Shown in pieces: positions 8,224-15,033 of a stretch of 17,548 nt of DNA. Source of the DNA: Alphaproteobacteria bacterium UBA1002 (GTDB taxonomy: Bacteria > Pseudomonadota > Alphaproteobacteria > Rickettsiales > UBA998); the NCBI GenBank assembly GCA_002291845.1, contig DBAU01000010.1:1-17548 (forward strand). The letters are read 5' to 3'. A program made the translations under genes and the position numbers. How positions within the stretch are numbered: position 1 is the stretch's first letter; each line of letters starts with the position of its first letter. The notes beneath the pieces were generated by a model. It saw nothing but the letters and a program-made list of their open reading frames with translations. It had not been told where the DNA came from and did no database searches.

Positions 8224-8685
8224 CTAAGAAACAGGAAAAATCTTATAGTTGGTGGTACCCATTAAGAAGTCTATGATTTGCCCATCACTGGAGAGCGGCA
8301 CAATAATACTACGGTAGCGCACCTCGCCGGCGTCTAAAACAAAGGAAGCGGCTTCCATAACAGGTTCGCGGCTTACCACCGCGCGCTCATAAAACCCAAT
8401 GGTATTATTCACTACAACATCTTCATCGACCAGCTCTTGCACTGAACGCCCGGTATAGTCCTCCTGAAAAATGTCACTGAGTGAGGAGCCAAAATAATGG
8501 AATCGATGCACAGGCTCACGAAGATCTATGGTAAAACTAAAATACCATAATTCTTTTATTTCTTCGATATTTACATCAGAAAGACATGGCAATGGACGCT
8601 CCCCACGGATGCGGTTCCAATAGGAGAGCAGGCGAAAAGTCAGGCGCTGCTCGGTCTGGGACGGCGTAGTGGGCGTGGTCGTCAT
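8224..8685 (-). CDS. PAS_5-type single-domain protein
   Basis: A 153-residue soluble protein that looks like one PAS domain and nothing else. The pattern LLSYWNRIRGERPLPCLSDV (19-38), a hydrophobic core strand, RFHYFGSSLSDIFQEDYTGR (61-80), a helix with ELVDEDV and a final strand with YRSIIVPLSSDGQIIDFLMG (124-143) matches the PAS_5 (formerly DUF1457) type, which is common in alphaproteobacteria. PAS domains sense ligands or mediate partner binding; no output domain is fused, so the partner and signal are unknown. The ATG at 8685 has only a weak AAGAGA ribosome site. A short direct repeat lies upstream. The domain call is from pattern memory and moderately sure. Confidence 0.75.
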   Translation of the reverse strand: MTTTPTTPSQTEQRLTFRLLSYWNRIRGERPLPCLSDVNIEEIKELWYFSFTIDLREPVHRFHYFGSSLSDIFQEDYTGRSVQELVDEDVVVNNTIGFYERAVVSREPVMEAASFVLDAGEVRYRSIIVPLSSDGQIIDFLMGTTNYKIFPVS

Positions 8686-8709
8686 GCCGTAACGTTCTCT
8701 TATTGAGTA

Positions 8710-8737
8710 AAGCCTATCATTATTAGAACAAGCCTAT
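8710..8737. repeat. paired 8-bp direct repeat upstream of the PAS_5 gene
   Basis: AAGCCTAT occurs at 8710-8717 and again at 8730-8737, a period of 20 bp, about two helical turns. The pair sits 25 to 52 bases upstream of the PAS_5 start, between it and the prfB stop. Such spacing would let a protein bind both copies on one face of the helix, but chance is possible in an AT-rich gap this short. Confidence 0.35.
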
Positions 8738-8747
8738 TACAAAAACG

Positions 8748-9891
8748 TTAATTTTGGGGGGTTTTTGTCTGCTCTACCAGCTTCTCAGAGCTCGCGGAAA
8801 TACGCGAAGCAAGGGCCGCCGACATAAACTCATCCAGGGCTCCATCCAGCACGGCTTGCGTATTACTGGTTTCAACATCTGTGCGCAGATCTTTCACCAT
8901 TTGGTACGGGTGCAACACATAAGAACGAATCTGGTGGCCCCAGCTATTATCTGTTTTTGTTGCAGCCACCGCATCAGCAACGGCTTCGCGCTTTTTCAGC
9001 TCCAACTCATAGAGCTTTGCTTTGAGCATCGCCATACAATCCGCACGGTTTTGATGCTGTGAGCGCGATGCCTGACTTTGTACAACAATGTTTGTTGGCA
9101 AATGCACAATGCGCACTGCACTGGACGTCTTATTCACATGCTGCCCGCCCGCACCGGAGGCACGAAAAGTATCGACCCGCAGGTCTTTATCGAGAATTTC
9201 CACCTCAATGGAATCATCAATAATTGGCGTTACCCATACACTACAGAAGCTGGTGTGACGCCTTGCGTTACTGTCAAAGGGCGATATTCGCACCAACCGA
9301 TGCACACCGCTCTCTGTTTTTGCCCATCCGTAAGCACTCTGCCCTGTCACTTTCAATGTAGCTGATTTAATGCCTGCCTGCTCACCGGGGTTTTCATCCA
9401 CCAGTTCCACTTTAAAACCTTTGCGTTCGGCCCAGCGGGAATACATACGAAGCAGCATGGAGGCCCAGTCTTGGCTTTCCGTTCCCCCCGCCCCTGCGTT
9501 TACCTCGAGAAAGCAATCATTGCCGTCCACTTCACCGGAGAGGAGACTTTCCGTTTCCATGGATTTCAGCTGCTGAGCAATGTTTCGTAGCGTGACCTCG
9601 GCATCATCAATCACCGCACTATCGCCCTCTTCCTCACCCATTTCGGCCAGCATCAGGCTATCATCAAATTGTTGCTGCAACGCGCGATACCCATCCACCA
9701 TTGCAGCAAGATGATTGCGTTCCCGCAGCAGCTTTTGCGCCTGCTCGGGCTTTTGCCAAAGCGTGGGATCTTCCGCCAGCGCGTTTAGCTCTTCCAGACG
9801 GAAAACAGCACGATCCCAGTCAAAGATACCTCCTCAGCAGTGCCTGCGACTGCTTAATCTGCTCTGAGAGGTTAAGAATTTCAGCTTTCAT
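8748..9891 (-). CDS. prfB: peptide chain release factor 2, with programmed +1 frameshift
   Basis: RF2 reads UGA and UAA stop codons and triggers peptide release. Translation starts at the ATG at 9891-9889 and runs 23 codons to CTT, where the zero frame meets TGA (9822-9820). Shifting +1 there continues in the long frame to the TAA at 8748, giving 380 residues. In that product the stop-codon reader SPF falls at about 203-205 and the catalytic GGQ (ASGAGGQHVNKTSSAVRI) at 248-250, almost exactly the E. coli positions. A start at the internal ATG at 9701 would lose about 63 residues of the N-terminal domain, so the frameshifted gene is the real one. It lies 11 bases downstream of the TerB-like gene and is probably in the ami-mrcA operon. 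Frameshifting gives autoregulation: low RF2 slows reading of the UGA and favours the shift. Confidence 0.96.
9819..9834 (-). promoter_or_regulatory. programmed +1 frameshift site of prfB
   Basis: On the minus strand the sequence reads AGGAGG TAT CTT TGA C. It has the three known parts of the RF2 recoding signal: an internal Shine-Dalgarno (9834-9829) three bases ahead of the slippery codon, the CTT slip codon (9825-9823), and the in-frame TGA followed by C, a poor termination context. It differs from the E. coli site only in AGGAGG instead of AGGGGG. Confidence 0.95.
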
Positions 9892-9902
9892 AACAACCCA
9901 TT

Positions 9903-10484
9903 TTAAAAAGATGTTGTGGCGGAAGATGGCCCGGCGTTATAGCGGGAGAAATAAACATTGAAGGGATGCAAAAGCAAGTCCTCTGCCGGACTGACTTGGC
10001 CGTCATGGAAGACAAGACGGGTTAGCAACTCTTGAAAAACACTTACCAGCTCAGCGGCTTCTTCATCGCCCTGATTCTTTGTAGCCGCCCACGAATCAAG
10101 CATTTGCAGCGCATGTAGCGCCTGCAACAGCTGCTGCGAGCTAAGCGGCTCTTTTTTCAAATTAAGCTCTTTTTGAAGTGCGTCATCGGTAAGGGTGAGA
10201 TTGTAGGAGAATGGCATATCCGGTTGCGGCGGCGCCAAAAGAGTTAGCATCTCTGAAAGCAGCGCGCGCTCGGTTTTCTGGCCAAAACCATCCAGCCCGT
10301 ACACATGGCGCCCAAGGAGGGCGATATCATGCACAGCACACTCTCTTACACTGCCAGGCTTAGGATCGCTCGGCTGCCAGGACGCGAATAAGGGTTCCAG
10401 AGCGCTCTCAAAACGCGCGAGCAATTCAATCAAGGTGGGATCAGCATCCATGGGCCTAGCTCTCAGTTTGCGGCATGGCTGCAT
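9903..10484 (-). CDS. hypothetical protein with TerB-like features
   Basis: A 193-residue, mostly helical soluble protein with no signal peptide or membrane segment. Near its C terminus (about 153-170) it has LLTRLVFHDGQVSPAEDLLL, which resembles the DG-x-hydrophobic-SPxE signature of TerB-like helical domains, and an earlier segment HVYGLDGFGQKTERALL (about 60-76) may be a second, weaker copy. TerB domains are found in stress and membrane-associated systems, but the likeness is limited and no function should be inferred. Two starts are possible: the ATG at 10484 (used here) and the ATG at 10451, 11 codons in; neither has a strong ribosome site. It sits 27 bases after mrcA and 11 bases before prfB, all on one strand, so it is probably co-transcribed with them. 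Confidence 0.75.
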   Translation of the reverse strand: MQPCRKLRARPMDADPTLIELLARFESALEPLFASWQPSDPKPGSVRECAVHDIALLGRHVYGLDGFGQKTERALLSEMLTLLAPPQPDMPFSYNLTLTDDALQKELNLKKEPLSSQQLLQALHALQMLDSWAATKNQGDEEAAELVSVFQELLTRLVFHDGQVSPAEDLLLHPFNVYFSRYNAGPSSATTSF

Positions 10485-10511
10485 CAGTCCATTGCCAAAT
10501 TTACCATCATT

Positions 10512-13274
10512 TTAATACAGTGAACCGGTGCCCGTTGCCGCCGCGGGTGGTGTTGTTGAACGCGGGGGACTATACTGTCCTGCCGCCGGATAACTTATAT
10601 TACCTTGGGTCGCCGCACGGTATGCATCGCGCTGATTAAGCTGCTGCTGATAACGCATCAGACGCTGTTGCTGGTAGTTGCGATAATATTCCTGTGCATA
10701 TGCATCCCCACGCTGTGCTTCGCTTGCCCCCTCCGGTAGGGGCCCCGTTGTGGGATATCCCTCATCCACGAGATTGCCTTCCACCGTCACTGGCATTTCA
10801 GTATTCTCTTCGGCAAGCTGTGCATCCGGGCTGATTTCTGTCTCACCAGGAATGAAAATAGGTGAGCCGACAACAAAGGCCTCCTGAAGGGCAGGTCCGC
10901 TCATTTGCCAGGGCAAACTCGGTTGGCCAGTGGATCGATCCACTTGAATCAACTGAATTCCCGGAGGCACAAAAAAATCACGTGCCGGATAGAATTCCTT
11001 GGCTGCTTTCATAAAATCCATGAAAGCAGGCAGCGCAACGCGCCCACCGGTTTCTTTTTGGCCCAGGCTGCGCGGTTTGTCGTAGCCGACGAAAACGCCC
11101 ACAACCAAATCAGACGAAAAACCGATAAACCAGGCATCGCGACTATCGTTTGTTGTCCCGGTCTTGCCTCCCAACGGCATGCCAAGGCTGGCCGCACGGG
11201 CTGCTGTACCACGCTGCACCACCCCCTGCAGCATGCTAACCATTTGATAAGCGACGCGCGGATCAAGCACTCGCTCACGCGCATCTGGTAAGGCAGGCGG
11301 TTGTGATTCACGATATTCCGCATGGCGTGCCACGCAGGATGCACAATCACGGGTATCACGGCGGAAGAGGGTTTTACCGCGCCGATCATCAATCCGCTCA
11401 ATGAAGGCAGGCTCTACTTTCATCCCCCCATTCACAAAGCTGGCATAGGCAGAAACTAATTTCAGCAGAGTTGTTTCATTGGAGCCAAGCACCGTGGAGA
11501 AGTTACGCGGTAGGTTTTGATAAATGCCGAACCGCTCTCCCACACTCGCGACACGATCAATCCCCAGCATCAGCGCCAAGCGTACAGTCATCACGTTACG
11601 TGATTTTTCCAATCCCATCCTGAGGGTGGCCGGGCCAAGATATTCGCCTCCATAATTCTTTGGGCGCCACATGGGAAGGCCGGGTCCCTGTGATAGCTCT
11701 ACTGGCTCATCAACAACGATGGTTGAGGGCGTGTAGCCGCGCTCCATCGCTGCCAGATAAACAAACGGCTTAAAGGCCGACCCCGGTTGACGCTGAGCCT
11801 GTGTGGCGCGGTTAAACTCCGTACCAACCGAGCTGTAGCCGCCGCTCATCGCCACCACCCGCCCGGTATGGGGATCCAGAGCAACCAGCGCCCCATTGAC
11901 CTCCGGAATTTGCTCCAGGGAATATGCAGGAGAGCTGAGCATCTTTTTTTTCTTCGCTTTTACTGATGCATTGTCCGCCAGAGGGGCAACAACAATCACA
12001 TCCCCCTGCGTGACTACATCACCTGCTTGCCTCGGATTGCCAATTGATTTCTGCCAAGCCCACTTCATCTCCTCAAAGCGGATATGGCCGTGTTGCTTCT
12101 CACCTGTATTGCTCAACATTCCCAGCTGCACCGCCGCAGGATCCACCTTAAGTACCACGGCCAGACGCTGCTCTCGAATAAGCGGTATTTCATTTTTTTT
12201 CTGATAGTCCACCAACCGCCTCTCCCACTCATCAGTGGTCTGCAGATGTGTCAGGGCACCACGCCAGCCATGGCGACGATCATAGGCAATTAATGTGTCC
12301 TGAAGCGCCGCGTCGGCAAAAGGCTGCACACGAGGATCAAGCGACGTCTGCACAAACAATCCCCCACGGTAGACCGGGGTTGAACCATACGTTTTAACCA
12401 GCAGCCGACGCACCTCCTCAGCATAATAAGGCGCCTTGGTTTTGGGTTCCTGATAGGCCGTCGTTAGCTTAATATCAGTTGCGTATGCGCGTTGTGCTTC
12501 CTCTTCATTGATATGGCCATCCTCCAGCATACGCTCAATAACGTAGGCGCGCCGCTCCATCGCACGGTCATAGTGACGGAATGGATCGTAATTGCTGGGC
12601 GCTTTAGGAAGTGCTGCGAGTAACGCCGCTTCCTCAGTGGTCAGAGATTTAAGATCTTTCCCAAAATAGGTTTGCGATGCCGCCATGACACCATACGCGC
12701 CATGCCCCAGATAAATTTCATTGAGATACAGCTCGAGAATCTTATCCTTGCTGTACGTCCGGGTAATGCGAAAAGCGAGAATGGCCTCCATCACTTTGCG
12801 GCGCAACGATTTTTCATTGGTCAACAAGAAGTTTTTTACAACCTGCTGCGTAATGGTGGAACCACCAACCAGTGACTGTACTTGCCCGTAATTACGGATG
12901 GTTTCCCACACGGCGCGGGCGATGCCTTGCGCATCAACACCAGAGTGGCGATAAAAATTTTGATCCTCCGCAGAAATAAACGCCTGAATCACTTTGGGAG
13001 GTATTTCTGCCAGAGGAACAAATACCCGCCGCTCGACTGCATACTCCTCCATTAGGCTCCCATCAGCCGCATAAAGCCGTGTCATCACAGCAGGCTCATA
13101 ATTTGCCAAGGAGTGATAATCGGGTAAATCACGACTGAAGTAAGAAACGGTGGCGATAATGGCCAGTGCACCAACTATCACCAGGCTAAAGCCCAACGCA
13201 AACACGCCCGCCAACACGCGTAGGAGTCGATTGCCTACAAGACGACGTGGCAAGGGTTTTGTATCTTCCTGCAT
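10512..13274 (-). CDS. mrcA: penicillin-binding protein 1A (bifunctional peptidoglycan synthase)
   Basis: A class A PBP that polymerises lipid II and cross-links the strands in the periplasm. From the ATG at 13274 it has 920 residues: a membrane anchor (about 21-45), the GT51 transglycosylase with AEDQNFYRHSGVD (catalytic Glu at 103), GGSTITQQVVKNF and LELYLNEIYLGHGAYGV (second Glu at 186), an OB-type insert, and the transpeptidase with QPGSAFKPF (nucleophile Ser499, Lys502), SRN (558-560) and GGKTGTTND (Lys704). A CxxC pair at 644/647 lies in the transpeptidase region. The last 90 or so residues are low-complexity and rich in Q, Y, P and T, an extended periplasmic tail. An in-frame TTG at 13310 would add 12 residues; neither start has a clear ribosome site. 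It follows ami closely. Confidence 0.96.
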   Translation of the reverse strand: MQEDTKPLPRRLVGNRLLRVLAGVFALGFSLVIVGALAIIATVSYFSRDLPDYHSLANYEPAVMTRLYAADGSLMEEYAVERRVFVPLAEIPPKVIQAFISAEDQNFYRHSGVDAQGIARAVWETIRNYGQVQSLVGGSTITQQVVKNFLLTNEKSLRRKVMEAILAFRITRTYSKDKILELYLNEIYLGHGAYGVMAASQTYFGKDLKSLTTEEAALLAALPKAPSNYDPFRHYDRAMERRAYVIERMLEDGHINEEEAQRAYATDIKLTTAYQEPKTKAPYYAEEVRRLLVKTYGSTPVYRGGLFVQTSLDPRVQPFADAALQDTLIAYDRRHGWRGALTHLQTTDEWERRLVDYQKKNEIPLIREQRLAVVLKVDPAAVQLGMLSNTGEKQHGHIRFEEMKWAWQKSIGNPRQAGDVVTQGDVIVVAPLADNASVKAKKKKMLSSPAYSLEQIPEVNGALVALDPHTGRVVAMSGGYSSVGTEFNRATQAQRQPGSAFKPFVYLAAMERGYTPSTIVVDEPVELSQGPGLPMWRPKNYGGEYLGPATLRMGLEKSRNVMTVRLALMLGIDRVASVGERFGIYQNLPRNFSTVLGSNETTLLKLVSAYASFVNGGMKVEPAFIERIDDRRGKTLFRRDTRDCASCVARHAEYRESQPPALPDARERVLDPRVAYQMVSMLQGVVQRGTAARAASLGMPLGGKTGTTNDSRDAWFIGFSSDLVVGVFVGYDKPRSLGQKETGGRVALPAFMDFMKAAKEFYPARDFFVPPGIQLIQVDRSTGQPSLPWQMSGPALQEAFVVGSPIFIPGETEISPDAQLAEENTEMPVTVEGNLVDEGYPTTGPLPEGASEAQRGDAYAQEYYRNYQQQRLMRYQQQLNQRDAYRAATQGNISYPAAGQYSPPRSTTPPAAATGTGSLY

Positions 13275-13350
13275 GGAAATGATTGTGGCGGATGGCGATG
13301 GATGACACAAGCCATTACGACCGACAGCTTAGCCTTTCAAGGTTTTTTTG

Positions 13351-14559
13351 TTACGGACGCGACGCAGAAAAATAGCGGTCAAGACCAGCAATCACTCCGC
13401 GTGCCAGCTGTTTCGGATATTCTGCAGACTTCAAATTACGCTGGTCCGCCGGGTTAGATAAGAAGCCAATTTCAATCAGTACGGAGGGTATATCGGGTGC
13501 TTTCAACACACGAAAACCTGCAAAGCGGTGGGTATTGGGCAGCAAATAAATTTTCTCAGAGCGAAATGTTTCAACGAGGATATCTGCGAGGCGTGAGGAT
13601 TTGTTTTTGGTATCGCGCTGAGTGAGATCAATCAAAATATCCGCCACCGCCTTATCCTCCACACCCACCTCAAGGCCAGAGAGCAAATCCACGCTATTTT
13701 CCTGCTCTGCCAGTGCGGCCGCCTCGGCATCCGAGGCCGTTTCTGACACGGTATAAATGGATAAGCCGCGGGCCTTCGGTGAACTGGCCGTATCCGCATG
13801 GACGGAAATGAATAAATCGCTCTTCAGGTCGCGGGCAATGCGCACACGGTCAGGTAACAGGATAAAACGATCATCCCCTCGGGTCAGCGAAACACGGTAT
13901 CGGCCTGTTTTTTCTAAAGCCTCTGCCAAACGACGCGCATACGAAAGTGTGATCGATTTTTCCTGTGTTCCATCACGCGTCACCGCGCCGGGGTCTTTGC
14001 CACCATGTCCGGCATCAATCACAATGTGCGGTTTGGGCCTCGCCTCCTGGCGGACCGGCTTGAGGATGGGAAACGGATACCCCTCGCCCTCCGCCGGGGT
14101 CAAGACCACCGTCGGGTTGCGGGGAGAAGGACTAAAATTTGCCAGTGGCACCACCTCGACCACAAACCGTCCCGGAGAACCAACACTTCCTTCAGAAAAA
14201 CGATGCACTTCGGCTTTTTGCACAGGCCCCGACAATTCAATGACCACGCGGGAGGTATCAGTATCAAACTGGCCAAAACGGATGTTTCGTATAAGCGAGC
14301 CCTGATACTCTTTTGGTAATCCAACCCCATCACCCTGTACACTATCCAGATCAATCACCAATCGTTCAGGGTTTTGCAGACGGAAAATCTTCTGCTGATG
14401 AATGGGACCGGCCACATGAAAAACGACATATTCTCGCTGCGCTTCCACCTGCAGACTGGTGCGTAGGATTTCAGTCGCCTGCACTGGCGCAGGTAAAAAC
14501 CCCAAAAAGCCAATGATAAATAAAAGAATAATGTTATTTTTTGGCATCACAAAAAGCAA
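13351..14559 (-). CDS. N-acetylmuramoyl-L-alanine amidase with AMIN domain
   Basis: A periplasmic zinc amidase (Amidase_3, AmiC-like) that cuts the bond between MurNAc and the stem peptide, used in septum splitting and wall turnover. The 402 residues comprise a signal peptide (hydrophobic 9-22, likely cleavage after PVQA at 28), an AMIN peptidoglycan-targeting domain (about 30-137), a proline-rich linker and the catalytic domain from 178. Zinc and catalytic residues are His185 (IDAGHGGKDPGA), Glu200, His254 (FISVHAD) and Glu363 (LIEIGFLSN). The start is taken as the TTG at 14559 because GAGGA (14571-14567) is placed seven bases before it; the ATG four codons later has no ribosome site. The stop is followed by mrcA at 76 bases. 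Confidence 0.94.
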   Translation of the reverse strand: MLFVMPKNNIILLFIIGFLGFLPAPVQATEILRTSLQVEAQREYVVFHVAGPIHQQKIFRLQNPERLVIDLDSVQGDGVGLPKEYQGSLIRNIRFGQFDTDTSRVVIELSGPVQKAEVHRFSEGSVGSPGRFVVEVVPLANFSPSPRNPTVVLTPAEGEGYPFPILKPVRQEARPKPHIVIDAGHGGKDPGAVTRDGTQEKSITLSYARRLAEALEKTGRYRVSLTRGDDRFILLPDRVRIARDLKSDLFISVHADTASSPKARGLSIYTVSETASDAEAAALAEQENSVDLLSGLEVGVEDKAVADILIDLTQRDTKNKSSRLADILVETFRSEKIYLLPNTHRFAGFRVLKAPDIPSVLIEIGFLSNPADQRNLKSAEYPKQLARGVIAGLDRYFSASRP

Positions 14560-14577
14560 AGTAACATCCTCAGTTGT

Positions 14578-14606
14578 AGAAGCCTACGAGCAAAGCCGGT
14601 TGTCAA
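14578..14606 (-). promoter_or_regulatory. candidate promoter for the ami-mrcA-prfB operon
   Basis: On the minus strand TTGACA (14606-14601) is a perfect -35 hexamer. Seventeen bases further comes GCTTCT (14583-14578), a weak -10 that continues as GCTTCTAC, partly like the alphaproteobacterial GCTANAWC. Transcription would begin near 14571, just ahead of the ami ribosome site. The -35 shares its bases with the rne -35 on the other strand. Confidence 0.45.
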
Positions 14607-14609
14607 CCG
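14597..14609. repeat. 13-bp palindrome covering both divergent -35 boxes
   Basis: CGGTTG-T-CAACCG is a perfect 6-1-6 inverted repeat. It contains TTGACA for the leftward ami promoter and TTGTCA for the rightward rne promoter. It could be a binding site for one regulator of both units, or simply follow from two -35 boxes overlapping. Confidence 0.5.
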
Positions 14610-14626
14610 CTTATTAATTCTATACA
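14600..14626 (+). promoter_or_regulatory. candidate rne promoter
   Basis: TTGTCA (14600-14605) and TATACA (14621-14626) are separated by 15 bases; read as the longer alphaproteobacterial form, TTGTCAA is followed after 12 bases by TCTATACA. Transcription would begin near 14633, leaving about 400 bases of untranslated leader before the rne start. No better promoter-like pair was seen nearer to rne. Confidence 0.45.
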
Positions 14627-14762
14627 CCTTACCTTAGGTGAAAACGAAATTCTCCGCTCGGCGAAGGTTACATCGACCCGAAGAGCGTGCCGCCTGAGCG
14701 GCAAACCTTGTCAGAGGTGATTCTGGCGTAACGAAACATACGAGACACGAAAGGTTTTTCTC

Positions 14763-14837
14763 ATGTCCAACACCTTGTACATCTTTAGCGTTAACCCTCT
14801 CATCCACGACCTGGCCTTAACGTCAGGGCGCGCTTAA
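14763..14837 (+). CDS. possible 24-residue upstream ORF in the rne leader
   Basis: ATG at 14763 opens MSNTLYIFSVNPLIHDLALTSGRA and ends at TAA 14835-14837. A GAAAGG ribosome site ends eight bases before the ATG, a better placed site than many real genes here have. The peptide is not recognised and is mildly hydrophobic in its first half. The ribosome site is part of the AAGGTTT arm that can pair with AAACCTT upstream, so translation could be switched by folding. It may be a leader peptide or chance; conservation would decide. Confidence 0.35.
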   Translation: MSNTLYIFSVNPLIHDLALTSGRA

Positions 14838-14881
14838 CAGAGGCCATTTTTTAAACCTCGCCGCCGCCTGACGCGCGCTTA
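14821..14881 (+). repeat. inverted and direct repeats in the rne leader
   Basis: CGTCAGG (14821-14827) pairs perfectly with CCTGACG (14867-14873). Each arm is joined to a copy of GCGCGCTTA (14828-14836 and 14873-14881). The GCGCGC cores are self-complementary, so a second pairing is possible. The 5' arm overlaps the last codons of the small upstream ORF, so a translating ribosome would open the stem. Confidence 0.4.
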
Positions 14882-14913
14882 TGGGACGCATGACGTTCTT
14901 CGATATTTATTCA

Positions 14914-14933
14914 CCGGTGAGAGTACTCACCGG
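14914..14933 (+). other. perfect 8-bp hairpin in the rne leader
   Basis: CCGGTGAG (14914-14921) and CTCACCGG (14926-14933) close a four-base loop AGTA. It is the strongest short hairpin in the intergenic region. No T run follows, so it is not an intrinsic terminator. It is flanked by an AT-rich stretch on the 5' side, a context in which RNase E often cuts. Confidence 0.6.
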
Positions 14934-14971
14934 ACCAATGATCCGCATCTTACGCTTGGGTCCATCGAATC

Positions 14972-15033
14972 CCGTCGAATTCTCTGTAAGTTTAGCGCTC
15001 AGGGAGGTGGCTGAACCGACGGAGTAACTCCCC
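14972..15033 (+). promoter_or_regulatory. rne ribosome binding site region with competing pairings
   Basis: The presumed rne ribosome site GGAG (15021-15024) is nine bases from the ATG. Its Gs can pair in two ways: CGACGG (15017-15022) with CCGTCG (14972-14977), or GGAG with CTCC (15028-15031) just before the ATG. The same CTCCC can instead pair with GGGAG (15002-15006), part of a very strong AGGGAGG that lies 26 bases upstream of the ATG, too far to serve it directly. The arrangement suggests controlled ribosome access. Confidence 0.45.

Larger units (their letters stand above)
14633..15033 (+). other. long structured 5' leader of rne
   Basis: This stretch of about 400 bases holds no long gene on either strand. 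What it holds is RNA structure and small ORFs: a 10-bp stem with one bulged T (14654-14663 with 14691-14701), AAACCTT (14703-14709) that can pair with AAGGTTT (14751-14757) or with AAGGTT (14664-14669), a 24-codon ORF with a ribosome site (14763-14837), a 7-bp stem (14821-14827 with 14867-14873), a GCGCGCTTA direct repeat (14828-14836, 14873-14881), a perfect 8-bp hairpin (14914-14933) and pairings around the rne ribosome site. In E. coli the rne leader of similar length mediates autoregulation by RNase E cleavage; that this leader does the same is inference. Confidence 0.55.

Noticed and set aside
8739..8768. Inverted repeat ACAAAAAC / GTTTTTGT over the prfB stop as a terminator
   Set aside because: The stem is nearly all A-T with a 14-base loop, it includes the last codons of prfB, and the segment just after is not a T run on the transcribed strand. 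Too weak to call.
9369..9701. Treating prfB as a pseudogene or as starting at the ATG at 9701
   Set aside because: The missing N terminus is encoded upstream in another frame joined by a textbook +1 recoding site, so the gene is intact.
13274..13310. TTG at 13310 as the mrcA start
   Set aside because: It lacks a ribosome site and would add 12 residues unlike the family start. The ATG at 13274 is preferred, although it too lacks a clear site, so this stays open.
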